A stretch of DNA of 64,000 bases from Kordiimonas gwangyangensis DSM 19435 = JCM 12864. GTDB taxonomy: Bacteria > Pseudomonadota > Alphaproteobacteria > Sphingomonadales > Kordiimonadaceae. A model generated the notes under the pieces. That model ran no database searches and had not been told where the DNA came from. It saw nothing but the letters and a program-made list of their open reading frames with translations. Of the stretch, positions 34,739-43,176 are shown piece after piece. Numbering within the stretch: the first letter of the stretch is position 1; every line of letters begins with the position of its first letter. Where the stretch lies: the NCBI RefSeq assembly GCF_000375545.1, contig NZ_AQXF01000001.1, forward strand, positions 670,893 through 734,892, given 5' to 3'. A program made the translations under genes and the position numbers.

Positions 34739-37528
34739 TTAGTGGTGCGTCGCCGTCACTGGCGGCTTGCCAAGGGGCGGTGCGAAGCTGGTGAGGTTGA
34801 TGCCTTCAACCGCGGCTTCATACTCTTCGATCTTCGGCGTACGGCCAAGAACGGTGGAGAGCACCACAACAGGCGTGGACGCGAGGAGCGACTCGCCCTT
34901 CTTCTCAGCCGAATCTTCCACAACGCGGCCCTGGAACAGGCGGGTCGAGGTCGCCATCACGGTGTCGCCCTTCTCAGCCTTTTCCTGGTTGCCCATGCAA
35001 AGGTTACAGCCCGGACGCTCGAGATAGAGCGTGTTTTCATACTGGGTGCGTGCCTTGTTCTTGGGCGCGTTGTCGTCAAACTCGAAGCCCGCGTATTTCT
35101 GCAGCACTTCCCAGTCGCCTTCGGCCTTCAGCTCGTCCACGATGTTATAGGTTGGCGGTGCGATCACGAGCGGCGCCTTGAACTCCACCTTGCCGTTCTG
35201 CTTCTCGATGTTCCGGAGCATTTGCGCGACAATTTTCATGTCGCCCTTGTGCACCATGCAGGAACCCACGAAGCCGAGGTCGACTTTCTTCTCACCCTTG
35301 TAGAAGGAAACCGGGCGGATGGTGTCGTGCGTATAGCGGCGCGATACGTCCGCGTTGTTCACGTCAGGGTCCGCGATCATCGGCTCGACGATTTGGTCGA
35401 GGTCGACAACAAACTCGGCATGGTATTTGGCGTTGGCATCAGGCTGCAGCGCCGGACGTGTACCGGACTTGATCTCGGCAATACGCTTGTCCGCGATCGC
35501 GATCAGGCCTTTGAGGGTACCCGCCGCATTGTCCATGCCCTTGTCGATCATGATCTGGATACGGCTTTTCGAGATCTCGAGCGATTCGATCAGTGTCGCA
35601 TCTTCGGAGATACAGATGGAGGCTTTTGCCTTCATCTCCGCAGTCCAGTCGGTGAAGGTGAAGGCCTGGTCGGCAATGAGGGTGCCAATATGAACTTCAA
35701 TCACGCGGCCCTGGAAGACGTTCTCACCGAACTCTTTCAGCATCTGCGCCTGGGTTGCGTGCACTACATCACGGAAGTCCATGTGCGACTTAAGGCTGCC
35801 CTTGAAGGTAACCTTCACCGATTCCGGGATCGGCATGGTCGCCTCACCGGTTGCGAGCGCGAGCGCCACGGTGCCCGAATCCGCACCAAAAGCAACGCCC
35901 TTCGACATGCGGGTGTGGCTGTCGCCACCGATGATGACCGACCAGTCATCCACGGTGATGTCGTTGAGCACCTTGTGGATCACGTCCGTCATCGCGTGGT
36001 ATTCGCCCTTCGGGTCCCGCGCGGTGATAAGGCCGAATTTGTTCATGAAGCTCATGAGCTTGGGGATGTTGGCCTGCGCCTTGGCGTCCCACACCGATGC
36101 GGTGTGACAGCCGGACTGGTAGGCGCCGTCCACCGTCGGTGAAATCACCGTGGCGGCCATTGCTTCAAGTTCCTGCGCGGTCATCAGGCCCGTGGTGTCC
36201 TGCGAACCAACGATGTTCACTTTCACACGCACGTCAGAACCCGCGTGCAGCACCTTGCCCTTGGCAACGCCCACCGCGTTCTTGTTGAAGATTTTCTCAA
36301 CCGCCGTCAGGCCCTGACCTTCGTGCGACACTTCCTTGGACGGCGCAAATACGAGCGGCGCATCCACACCAAGCGTGGTGGCCGCGAACGTTTGCAGCTT
36401 CTTGCCGAACACAACAGCATAGGAGCCACCAGCCTTGATGAACTCCACCTTCGGCGGCGTCAGCGCGGAGGAGATGTCCACCAGCTCTTTTTCGCCAGAC
36501 GCGTCATAAAGCTTTTTGGTTTTGGTGTTGATGGTGAAGACCGTACCGGTCTCAACTGAATAGACCTGCTCCAGCACCGGGTCGCCGTTCGCGTCCAGCA
36601 CCGGCTTGCCGTCAGCACCGGTTTTCTTGACCCAGTTCTTGAGGTCGAGGCCGATACCGCCCGTCACACCCACGGTGGTGAGGAAGATCGGCGAAATGCC
36701 GTTGGTGCCACCAACGATTGGCGCGATATTCACGAACGGCACATAGGGGCTGGCTTGTTTGCCGGTCCAGAGTGCCACGTTGTTCACACCCGACATACGG
36801 GAGGAGCCCACACCCATGGTGCCTTTTTCAGCCACCAGCATCACGCGGGCGTCGGGGTGCTTTTTCTGCAGTTCCTGAATTTCAGCCTGTGCCGCAGGCG
36901 AGATCATGCACTTGCCGTGCAGCTCACGGTCCGAGCGGGAGTGTGCCTGGTTGCCGGGCGACAAGAGGTCGGTCGACACATCGCCTTCCGCAGCAATGTA
37001 GGTCACGACCTTGATGGTCTCGTCAATGTCCGGAAGCTTGGTGAAAAACTCCGCCTGCGCGTAGCTCTCGAGAATGTCCTTCGCCACCGCGTTGCCTGCC
37101 TTATAGGCGGCAGCCAAACGGTCAGTGTCGGCTTCATAGAGGAAGACCTGCGACTTGAGCACGTCCGCTGCTTTGGCAGCAATCGCGGCGTCATCACCGA
37201 GCGCAAGGTCAAGCAGCACCCCGATCGACGGGCCACCCTTCATGTGCGAGAGAAGCTCAAACGCGAAGTCCGGCGTGATTTCAGCCACAACAGCCTCACC
37301 GAGGATGATTTCCTTCAGGAAGCGGGCTTTCGCGCCAGCTGCACTCGTGGTGCCCGGCAGCGTGTTGTAGATGAAAAACTCGAGGGACGCTTTCCTGTGC
37401 GCGTTCCCCTCGTCCTTGATCTGGGCGATGATTTCTTCAACGAGCGCGGCATCCTCAACAGGCTTCGGATTCAGCCCCTGGCTTTTGCGCGTCTCGATCT
37501 CGTTCAAATATTCGGTGTACAAACCCAT
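34739..37528 (-). CDS. acnB: Aconitate hydratase B (bifunctional aconitase/2-methylisocitrate dehydratase)
   Basis: 929 residues from the ATG at 37526-37528 (MGLYTEYLNEIETRK), which matches AcnB N-termini; the upstream extension to 37594 is not protein-like. The AcnB order is present: N-terminal HEAT-like helical domain, swivel domain, then the catalytic domains. The 4Fe-4S ligands are Cys757 (GSCMVHKGD), Cys841 and Cys844 (ERPGCNLCMGN). It interconverts citrate and isocitrate in the TCA cycle. It is somewhat longer than E. coli AcnB (865). It stands divergent from acnA with a 217-bp shared upstream region. Confidence 0.95.
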   Translation of the reverse strand: MGLYTEYLNEIETRKSQGLNPKPVEDAALVEEIIAQIKDEGNAHRKASLEFFIYNTLPGTTSAAGAKARFLKEIILGEAVVAEITPDFAFELLSHMKGGPSIGVLLDLALGDDAAIAAKAADVLKSQVFLYEADTDRLAAAYKAGNAVAKDILESYAQAEFFTKLPDIDETIKVVTYIAAEGDVSTDLLSPGNQAHSRSDRELHGKCMISPAAQAEIQELQKKHPDARVMLVAEKGTMGVGSSRMSGVNNVALWTGKQASPYVPFVNIAPIVGGTNGISPIFLTTVGVTGGIGLDLKNWVKKTGADGKPVLDANGDPVLEQVYSVETGTVFTINTKTKKLYDASGEKELVDISSALTPPKVEFIKAGGSYAVVFGKKLQTFAATTLGVDAPLVFAPSKEVSHEGQGLTAVEKIFNKNAVGVAKGKVLHAGSDVRVKVNIVGSQDTTGLMTAQELEAMAATVISPTVDGAYQSGCHTASVWDAKAQANIPKLMSFMNKFGLITARDPKGEYHAMTDVIHKVLNDITVDDWSVIIGGDSHTRMSKGVAFGADSGTVALALATGEATMPIPESVKVTFKGSLKSHMDFRDVVHATQAQMLKEFGENVFQGRVIEVHIGTLIADQAFTFTDWTAEMKAKASICISEDATLIESLEISKSRIQIMIDKGMDNAAGTLKGLIAIADKRIAEIKSGTRPALQPDANAKYHAEFVVDLDQIVEPMIADPDVNNADVSRRYTHDTIRPVSFYKGEKKVDLGFVGSCMVHKGDMKIVAQMLRNIEKQNGKVEFKAPLVIAPPTYNIVDELKAEGDWEVLQKYAGFEFDDNAPKNKARTQYENTLYLERPGCNLCMGNQEKAEKGDTVMATSTRLFQGRVVEDSAEKKGESLLASTPVVVLSTVLGRTPKIEEYEAAVEGINLTSFAPPLGKPPVTATHH

Positions 37529-37733
37529 GACTATCCTGACAAAAAGTGTTAGATGAAGCTTGAAACCCGGGCCACAGACTGGAGTGCTGAGCAAGGGAAA
37601 AGCGGGCCGGCGCGGATATTATTTCAACAGCCCCTTGCTTGCAAGATGGTTCGGCTTGAAAAACATCAGGTTTCGGCCAATTTTTGCCCTATCCTCAGTG
37701 CAAAATCGACCTACTTTAACCCTTTTAAGTGGA

Positions 37734-37745
37734 GTGATCGATCAC
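37734..37745. promoter_or_regulatory. 12-bp perfect palindrome abutting the acnA start codon
   Basis: GTGATCGATCAC is a perfect inverted repeat directly before the acnA ATG, next to the GGAG ribosome site at 37731. A protein or RNA fold here could control translation or initiation. No known operator match. Confidence 0.45.
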
Positions 37746-40421
37746 ATGGCATCCGTTTCCCATGACACACTCAAGACCCGCCGCACCCTCACTGTGGGCG
37801 GCCGGGAATATGATTATTACAGCCTGAAGGCCGCGGCCGAGCAGATCGGCGACATCTCGCGCCTGCCCTATACCCTCAAGGTTCTGCTCGAAAACCTGCT
37901 GCGGTACGAGGACGGCACGTCTGTGACCACCAAGGACATTCAGGCGCTTGCCGACTGGCAGAAAAACAAGCGTTCTGACCATGAGATTGCTTACCGCCCA
38001 GCCCGCGTACTGATGCAGGACTTTACGGGCGTGCCTGCCGTGGTGGACCTTGCCGCCATGCGCGACGCCATGGCCGCCATGGGCGGCGACCCGGAGAAGA
38101 TCAACCCGCTCGCGCAGTGTGACCTTGTTATCGACCACTCGGTCATGGTGGACAAGTTCGGCACCCCGATGGCGTTCAAGCAGAACGTGGACCTTGAGAT
38201 GGAACGTAATGCCGAGCGCTACGAGTTCCTCAAATGGGGCCAGAACAGCCTGAACAACTTCTCCGCTGTGCCGCCCGGCACCGGTATTTGCCACCAAGTA
38301 AACCTTGAGTATATCGCCAAAGCGGTCTGGACGTCTGAAGAGAATGGCCGCACGGTCGCCTATCCGGATACCTGTGTCGGCACCGACAGTCACACTACCA
38401 TGGTGAACGGCCTTGCGGTTCTGGGCTGGGGTGTTGGCGGTATTGAGGCTGAGGCCGCCATGCTCGGCCAGCCCGTGTCCATGCTGATCCCGGAAGTTGT
38501 CGGCTTCAAGCTGACCGGCAAACTGCAAGAAGGCATCACCGCGACAGACCTTGTGCTGACGGTCGTACAGATGCTGCGCGAGCGCGGCGTTGTGGGCAAA
38601 TTTGTCGAATTTTACGGCAATGGCCTCGACCAGCTCACGATCGCAGACCAAGCCACCATCGCCAACATGGCGCCGGAATACGGCGCCACCTGTGGCTTTT
38701 TCCCCATCTCGCAACCGACACTCGATTATATGCAGTTCACGGGCCGCGACGCAGAGACCATCGCGCTTGTGGAAGCCTACGCCAAGGAACAAGGCATGTG
38801 GCGCGACGCAAACGCGCCCGAGCCTGTGTTCACCGACACGCTGGAACTGGATATTTCCACCGTCAAGCCGTCGCTCGCTGGCCCCAAACGGCCGCAGGAC
38901 CGGGTGGAGCTTGCCAACGCCGCTGCCGAGTTTGACGAGGTACTGGCCTCGTTCGACAAAACCGGCGACCGCGAATATGACGTTGCAGGTGAAGACTTCA
39001 AACTCAACAATGGTGACGTGTGCATCGCGGCCATTACCAGCTGCACCAACACCTCAAACCCCGGTGTGCTGATTGCTGCGGGCCTTGTGGCCAAAAAAGC
39101 CAATGAGCTTGGTATGAGCCGCAAGCCATGGGTTAAAACCTCGCTCGCGCCCGGTTCGCAGGTCGTGACAGACTATCTGGACAAGGCGGGCCTGACCGAA
39201 CACCTGAATGCGCTTGGCTTCAACCTTGTGGGTTACGGCTGCACCACCTGTATCGGCAACTCCGGCCCCTTGGACGGTCCCATCTCCAAGACCATCAACG
39301 AGAATGACATGGTCTGCGTGAGTGTGCTCTCTGGCAACCGGAACTTCGAAGGCCGCGTGAGCCAGGACCTGAAGGCAAACTATCTCGCCTCGCCGCCGCT
39401 TGTGGTGGCTTATGCGATTGCTGGCTCGATCCGCACCAATATCACCACAGAGCCGCTCGGGCAGGACAAGGACGGCAATGACGTTTACCTGCGTGACCTG
39501 TGGCCGTCGAACAAGGAGGTGGCGGACGCCATCGCCGCCTCGCTCACCCGCGACATGTTCATCGAACGTTACGCGGATGTGTTCACCGGCACGCCGGAAT
39601 GGCAGGCCATCCCAGTCGCCGAGGGCAAAACCTATGAATGGAACAGTAAGTCCACCTATGTGCAGCATCCCCCTTATTTTGAGGGCATGAGCACGGATGT
39701 GGCAGACACGTCGAACATCATCGGCGCGCGCCCGCTTGCTCTTCTGGGGGACAGCATCACCACCGACCACATCAGCCCTGCGGGCTCGATCAAGCCGGAC
39801 AGCCCTGCGGGACAGTACCTGCAGTCGAAGAATGTGGCGGTCGCTGACTTCAACAGCTACGGCTCGCGCCGCGGCAACCATGAAGTGATGATGCGCGGCA
39901 CGTTCGCGAACATTCGCCTCCGCAACCTGATGGCGCCGGGTACTGAGGGTGGCTGGACCACGCACCAGCCGTCGGGCGAGGTGATGAGCATCTATGACGC
40001 CTCGATGAAGTATCAGGAAGCAGGCACGCCGCTCGTGGTGATCGGCGGCAAGGAATACGGCACCGGCTCAAGCCGCGACTGGGCGGCGAAGGGCACCAAT
40101 CTCCTTGGCGTGAAGGCCGTGCTGGTGGAAAGCTTCGAGCGTATCCACCGCTCCAACCTCGTGGGCATGGGCGTGCTGCCGCTGCAGTTCAAGGAAGGCG
40201 ATAACCGCGAAAGCCTGAACCTTGTTGGCACGGAAACCTTCGATATCACCGGTATCGAAGGCACGATCAAACCACGCCAGGACGTGACAGTGATGATCCA
40301 TTATGCTGACGGCAGCAAAAAAGAGATCACCGTGCTTTGCCGTGTCGATACGGAAGATGAGGTCGCCTACTACAAGAACGGCGGCATCCTGCACTATGTG
40401 CTGCGCCGTCTGGCGTCCTGA
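37746..40421 (+). CDS. acnA: Aconitate hydratase A
   Basis: 891 residues from the ATG at 37746, the usual AcnA length and N-terminus; the longer frame from 37560 is not protein-like. The 4Fe-4S ligands are Cys433 (TSCTNTSNP), Cys499 and Cys502 ([12 protein letters not shown]). Catalytic-site segments such as [12 protein letters not shown] and the C-terminal swivel with [10 protein letters not shown] are intact. It converts citrate to isocitrate. In E. coli AcnA is the stress-stable isoform and AcnB the main one. A strong terminator follows 22 bp after the stop. Confidence 0.97.
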   Translation: MASVSHDTLKTRRTLTVGGREYDYYSLKAAAEQIGDISRLPYTLKVLLENLLRYEDGTSVTTKDIQALADWQKNKRSDHEIAYRPARVLMQDFTGVPAVVDLAAMRDAMAAMGGDPEKINPLAQCDLVIDHSVMVDKFGTPMAFKQNVDLEMERNAERYEFLKWGQNSLNNFSAVPPGTGICHQVNLEYIAKAVWTSEENGRTVAYPDTCVGTDSHTTMVNGLAVLGWGVGGIEAEAAMLGQPVSMLIPEVVGFKLTGKLQEGITATDLVLTVVQMLRERGVVGKFVEFYGNGLDQLTIADQATIANMAPEYGATCGFFPISQPTLDYMQFTGRDAETIALVEAYAKEQGMWRDANAPEPVFTDTLELDISTVKPSLAGPKRPQDRVELANAAAEFDEVLASFDKTGDREYDVAGEDFKLNNGDVCIAAITSCTNTSNPGVLIAAGLVAKKANELGMSRKPWVKTSLAPGSQVVTDYLDKAGLTEHLNALGFNLVGYGCTTCIGNSGPLDGPISKTINENDMVCVSVLSGNRNFEGRVSQDLKANYLASPPLVVAYAIAGSIRTNITTEPLGQDKDGNDVYLRDLWPSNKEVADAIAASLTRDMFIERYADVFTGTPEWQAIPVAEGKTYEWNSKSTYVQHPPYFEGMSTDVADTSNIIGARPLALLGDSITTDHISPAGSIKPDSPAGQYLQSKNVAVADFNSYGSRRGNHEVMMRGTFANIRLRNLMAPGTEGGWTTHQPSGEVMSIYDASMKYQEAGTPLVVIGGKEYGTGSSRDWAAKGTNLLGVKAVLVESFERIHRSNLVGMGVLPLQFKEGDNRESLNLVGTETFDITGIEGTIKPRQDVTVMIHYADGSKKEITVLCRVDTEDEVAYYKNGGILHYVLRRLAS

Positions 40422-40443
40422 GGCACCAAAGACATCAAGCGAC

Positions 40444-40471
40444 AAAAGGCGACCAAACGGTCGCCTTTTTT
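40444..40471 (+). terminator. Rho-independent terminator of acnA
   Basis: An 11-bp stem AAAAGGCGACC/GGTCGCCTTTT with loop AAAC and further T residues, 22 bp after the acnA stop. Confidence 0.92.
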
Positions 40472-40532
40472 GTTGCAGCGAAAGGAGCCAGAGATTAGTT
40501 CGTAAACAGTCGTGATTTGATTGGGGGATTAT

Positions 40533-41327
40533 ATGACGTTCATCAAACCAACCGTCGTGCTTGCTCTTATGCTCACGCTGCCAGCCTGCTCATCGCGGAC
40601 CTTCGATATCAGTTCAAGCCAGATCAGCGCGAGTGTAGCGGCCGAAACACTGGTGACAGCAGAGAAAGGCGATCTGCTCTATTCTGAAAGCAACGGAGCC
40701 ATGATTGACGGTGCGGAACTGTTGGCACCAGTCAAGGCCAGAACCGTTCTCACCCATCACGATGTCCCTGCGGGAGAGAGGCTGGTCCGCCGCGTCAGTG
40801 AGGGCGAAGCCTTTTTCTGTACCCAACGCAAAACGCATATCGACCCCTTCACCGGGCCATTCAATTTTTCTTGCCTCAGAGATGTCGATGAGGATGAAAA
40901 ATTTGATGAGATTTATGTATTTAGCAACGACCTTAACAACAAGCGGACGCTGGACCCGGCTGCGCCATATCGACCGACCAAGGTGGAAAACGGGGGCGCC
41001 CTGAGTGTCGAGCTATACTATGCAGGTTTGCGCAACAATCAGGTGATCATCACACAGAAACTGGTGAATCCTGCCACGTCGGAATCATTGGACATTGCCG
41101 AATATTGCGTTTCCGATTTTGCAACCAGTCCCGAACTGCGCATTCCGCTGTTTCCGATTGACCTTGGCCTTCTGAAAGACGACGGCATGAGTATGATCAT
41201 GCAGGTGCAGTCGGCAACCGAAAAACAGGCAACAGTCAAGATTGTCAGGGGTTTTCCCTCCTGGTCGGCAAATGGCAACGTCCTGAAAATGTGGGGTAAG
41301 GTCAGAAAAAGCAAAGCTTGCCTCTGA
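40533..41327 (+). CDS. Putative outer-membrane/periplasmic lipoprotein, function unknown
   Basis: 264 residues from the ATG at 40533, with GGGGGA about 6 bp upstream. A lipoprotein signal with lipobox LPAC (Cys near residue 19) predicts acylation and export. The mature protein has an ECxx-type set of cysteines (FFCTQRK, FSCLRDVDEDEKFDEIY, YCVSDF and a C-terminal KACL). The DVDEDEKFDE stretch is acidic and could bind a metal. I do not recognise the family. Terminators on both sides make it a single-gene unit. Confidence 0.65.
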   Translation: MTFIKPTVVLALMLTLPACSSRTFDISSSQISASVAAETLVTAEKGDLLYSESNGAMIDGAELLAPVKARTVLTHHDVPAGERLVRRVSEGEAFFCTQRKTHIDPFTGPFNFSCLRDVDEDEKFDEIYVFSNDLNNKRTLDPAAPYRPTKVENGGALSVELYYAGLRNNQVIITQKLVNPATSESLDIAEYCVSDFATSPELRIPLFPIDLGLLKDDGMSMIMQVQSATEKQATVKIVRGFPSWSANGNVLKMWGKVRKSKACL

Positions 41328-41346
41328 ACCACCGACACCAAACGAT

Positions 41347-41374
41347 AAAAGGCGGCCGTTGAGCCGCCTTTTTT
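41347..41374. terminator. Rho-independent terminator between convergent genes
   Basis: Stem AAAAGGCGGC/GCCGCCTTTT with loop CGTTGA and T tract on the plus strand; A residues on the other arm let it also serve the minus-strand PAS gene. Confidence 0.87.
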
Positions 41375-41397
41375 GTCAGAATAAGGTCTTGGCGTTT

Positions 41398-41994
41398 CTA
41401 GCCCACCGCAAGGCGGCGCGGCAGGCTGCCGCGTTTGACGTTCTCGCGCACGAACGACATCAGGTAGCGCGGTTTGCCAAACTCATCAAGGACCGGCAGG
41501 TCGAGGATATCCACGCCCACATGCTCACGCCCCATATGGGGAATGTTGCCGCGGTAGCGACCAATGCAGGGGCTCGTCAAAAGTTCGCGGAAATAACCTT
41601 CGACGCCAGTGAGCGCCTCGCTCTTCATCTCGGACACCCGCATGTTTTGCCTGAGAATGCCGGTAAAAAGCGTGCGGTATAGCTCGCCGAGTATTGAGAG
41701 CCTGCCGTCCGACAGGTCGTCTTCAAAGTCGATGAGGAAGAAGCTGGCGTGCCAGCCCCGCAGGTCTTGGAAAGTGAAGGCCTTGCGGCTGGGCATAACG
41801 GACCCGTCGCGCTTCTGGCCATAAAGTTTGATGATCGGGTCAAACGCAGGTATGAGCGGCAACTTTTCCTGAAGCGGGTAGTAAAGCAGTTCGCCGTGTT
41901 CCCGTTTCACGGTTTTCACAGGTGCGGTTTCACCCGTGTCATTGGTTGCCGTCACTGCGCCGAACGATTTTTTTGTTAGATCCAGGCTGTCCAT
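41398..41994 (-). CDS. PAS_5-like sensory domain protein (paralogue 1)
   Basis: 198 residues. After an unstructured N-terminus, about residues 45-190 resemble the PAS_5 family of alphaproteobacteria, with the pattern MPSRKAFTFQDLRGWHASFF (residues about 66-85) followed by a LSILGELYRTLFTG core and LDLPVLDEFGKPRYLMSF at the end. There is no output domain, so it may be a partner of a signalling protein. A second, diverged copy lies at 44947-45477. The family is known as a PAS domain only; no ligand or function is established here. Confidence 0.6.
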   Translation of the reverse strand: MDSLDLTKKSFGAVTATNDTGETAPVKTVKREHGELLYYPLQEKLPLIPAFDPIIKLYGQKRDGSVMPSRKAFTFQDLRGWHASFFLIDFEDDLSDGRLSILGELYRTLFTGILRQNMRVSEMKSEALTGVEGYFRELLTSPCIGRYRGNIPHMGREHVGVDILDLPVLDEFGKPRYLMSFVRENVKRGSLPRRLAVG

Positions 41995-42063
41995 CGGTTA
42001 TAGCGTTCCATACTCACATACAGGTGATTGGCAAGTGACTTATACAGTTCGTAAGCTAGAAAC

Positions 42064-42831
42064 ATGAGAAAGTGGTTAACAGCAGCAATTATTGTTCTTG
42101 GTAGTATAACAGCTGCCATGGGTGTCGCACGTGCGGACGATGACAACCGCCTGACGGTCGTGGAGCTTTTCACGAGCCAGGGCTGTTCTTCCTGCCCGCC
42201 TGCGGATGCTGCACTCAAATCACTCCGGGACCGTCCGGGCGTGCTCACCCTCTCATGGCCGGTTGATTATTGGGATCGCCTCGGCTGGGAAGACACCTTT
42301 GCCCATCCCCACAACGCCATGCGCCAGGCTGCCTACAACAAACGCCTTGGCCGCGGCGGTGTTTTCACCCCGCAGATGATTGTGGACGGTCGTGTGCAAT
42401 GTGTTGGCTCGAAGCCCGAGAAAGTCCGCACCGCCATCACCAAGGCGCGTGAACTCAATCATATGTGGATTACGCCTGAGCTTGCTGCCGCAGGTGATAG
42501 CCTCGCGGTCGCGCTACCCGGCGGCGCGGTGCACAGCACAGCTGCTGTTCGCATAGTCTGGTATCTCGCCGATGCCGAGGTTGAGATCGGCGACGGTGAA
42601 AACGCGGGCCGCCGCCTCCATTACACCAATGTGGTGCGGGCGTCCGACGTGATCGACATGGACTGGTCCGGCAAAGCGAAGTCACTGACCATTGACCTTG
42701 AAGAGGGTCGCGCGGCGGGCGCTGACCATGTCGCCATCCTCATTCATGATGAATATGGCCACGGCCCCATCATCGGTGCTGCCAGCATGGCGCTGCCCGA
42801 GATGGTTACCAAAGCGTCGCTCAGCAACTAG
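42064..42831 (+). CDS. Secreted DUF1223 thioredoxin-like protein
   Basis: 255 residues. A Sec signal peptide (about 1-24, cut after ARA) is followed by a thioredoxin-like domain with the CSSC motif in LFTSQGCSSCPPAD (about residues 36-49), then DYWDRLGWEDTFA and VFTPQMIVDGR, both typical of DUF1223. The family is periplasmic and probably redox-active, but no reaction is proven. It is divergent from the PAS_5-like gene, with 69 bp between them. Confidence 0.85.
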   Translation: MRKWLTAAIIVLGSITAAMGVARADDDNRLTVVELFTSQGCSSCPPADAALKSLRDRPGVLTLSWPVDYWDRLGWEDTFAHPHNAMRQAAYNKRLGRGGVFTPQMIVDGRVQCVGSKPEKVRTAITKARELNHMWITPELAAAGDSLAVALPGGAVHSTAAVRIVWYLADAEVEIGDGENAGRRLHYTNVVRASDVIDMDWSGKAKSLTIDLEEGRAAGADHVAILIHDEYGHGPIIGAASMALPEMVTKASLSN

Positions 42832-42851
42832 GCTTTCTCCACACAAACCAT

Positions 42852-42928
42852 GCGCACTTTCCGCGCATACCCCGCACACATCCCGCGCATTATCCGCACA
42901 GATTCGACACACACCCCGCACAGATTTC
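42852..42928. repeat. Seven-unit 11-bp tandem repeat
   Basis: Seven consecutive 11-bp units starting at 42852, 42863, 42874, 42885, 42896, 42907 and 42918: GCGCACTTTCC, GCGCATACCCC, GCACACATCCC, GCGCATTATCC, GCACAGATTCG, ACACACACCCC and GCACAGATTTC. The consensus is GCRCA followed by a variable centre and a C-rich end. The array lies between the DUF1223 and DEAD-box genes and is followed by TTGACATTTGCG. Eleven bp is close to one helical turn. The remaining gap to 43176 holds nothing else I can identify. Confidence 0.75.
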
Positions 42929-43176
42929 TTGACATTTGCGCGTTCAGCCGTCATAGAGCGCGCGGCGAAATTGATCGCGGCCCCTGATGGGCCAGCGGCG
43001 AAGGGGTCGGATGACCGGCCCATATGAACGAAGTTTCCGTGCGAAGTCGCACAAGACCATAAGTGTCCCGGGATAGGCGAAAAAGCCCCGTCCCTACTAC
43101 TAGCGGTTAAGGAAAAGGCGTTCCGCCATTTGATAAACGCCCCTGAATGGGGGCCTTAACCGATGCTAGGACATTT

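Noticed and set aside
34742-36142. 466-codon plus-strand frame opposite acnB
   Set aside because: Antisense to acnB in GC-rich DNA where such frames are common; no recognisable domain.
40443-41380. Mobile gene cassette: lipoprotein gene bounded by two similar GC-rich hairpins
   Set aside because: Both hairpins are ordinary terminators with different loops and stem sequence; no target duplication is seen.
42682-43023. Minus-strand frame encoding repeated Cys-containing peptide (RGVCRICADNARDVCGVC)
   Set aside because: The repetition comes from the 11-bp array read in frame; it is not a multiple-of-three repeat and has no start signal.
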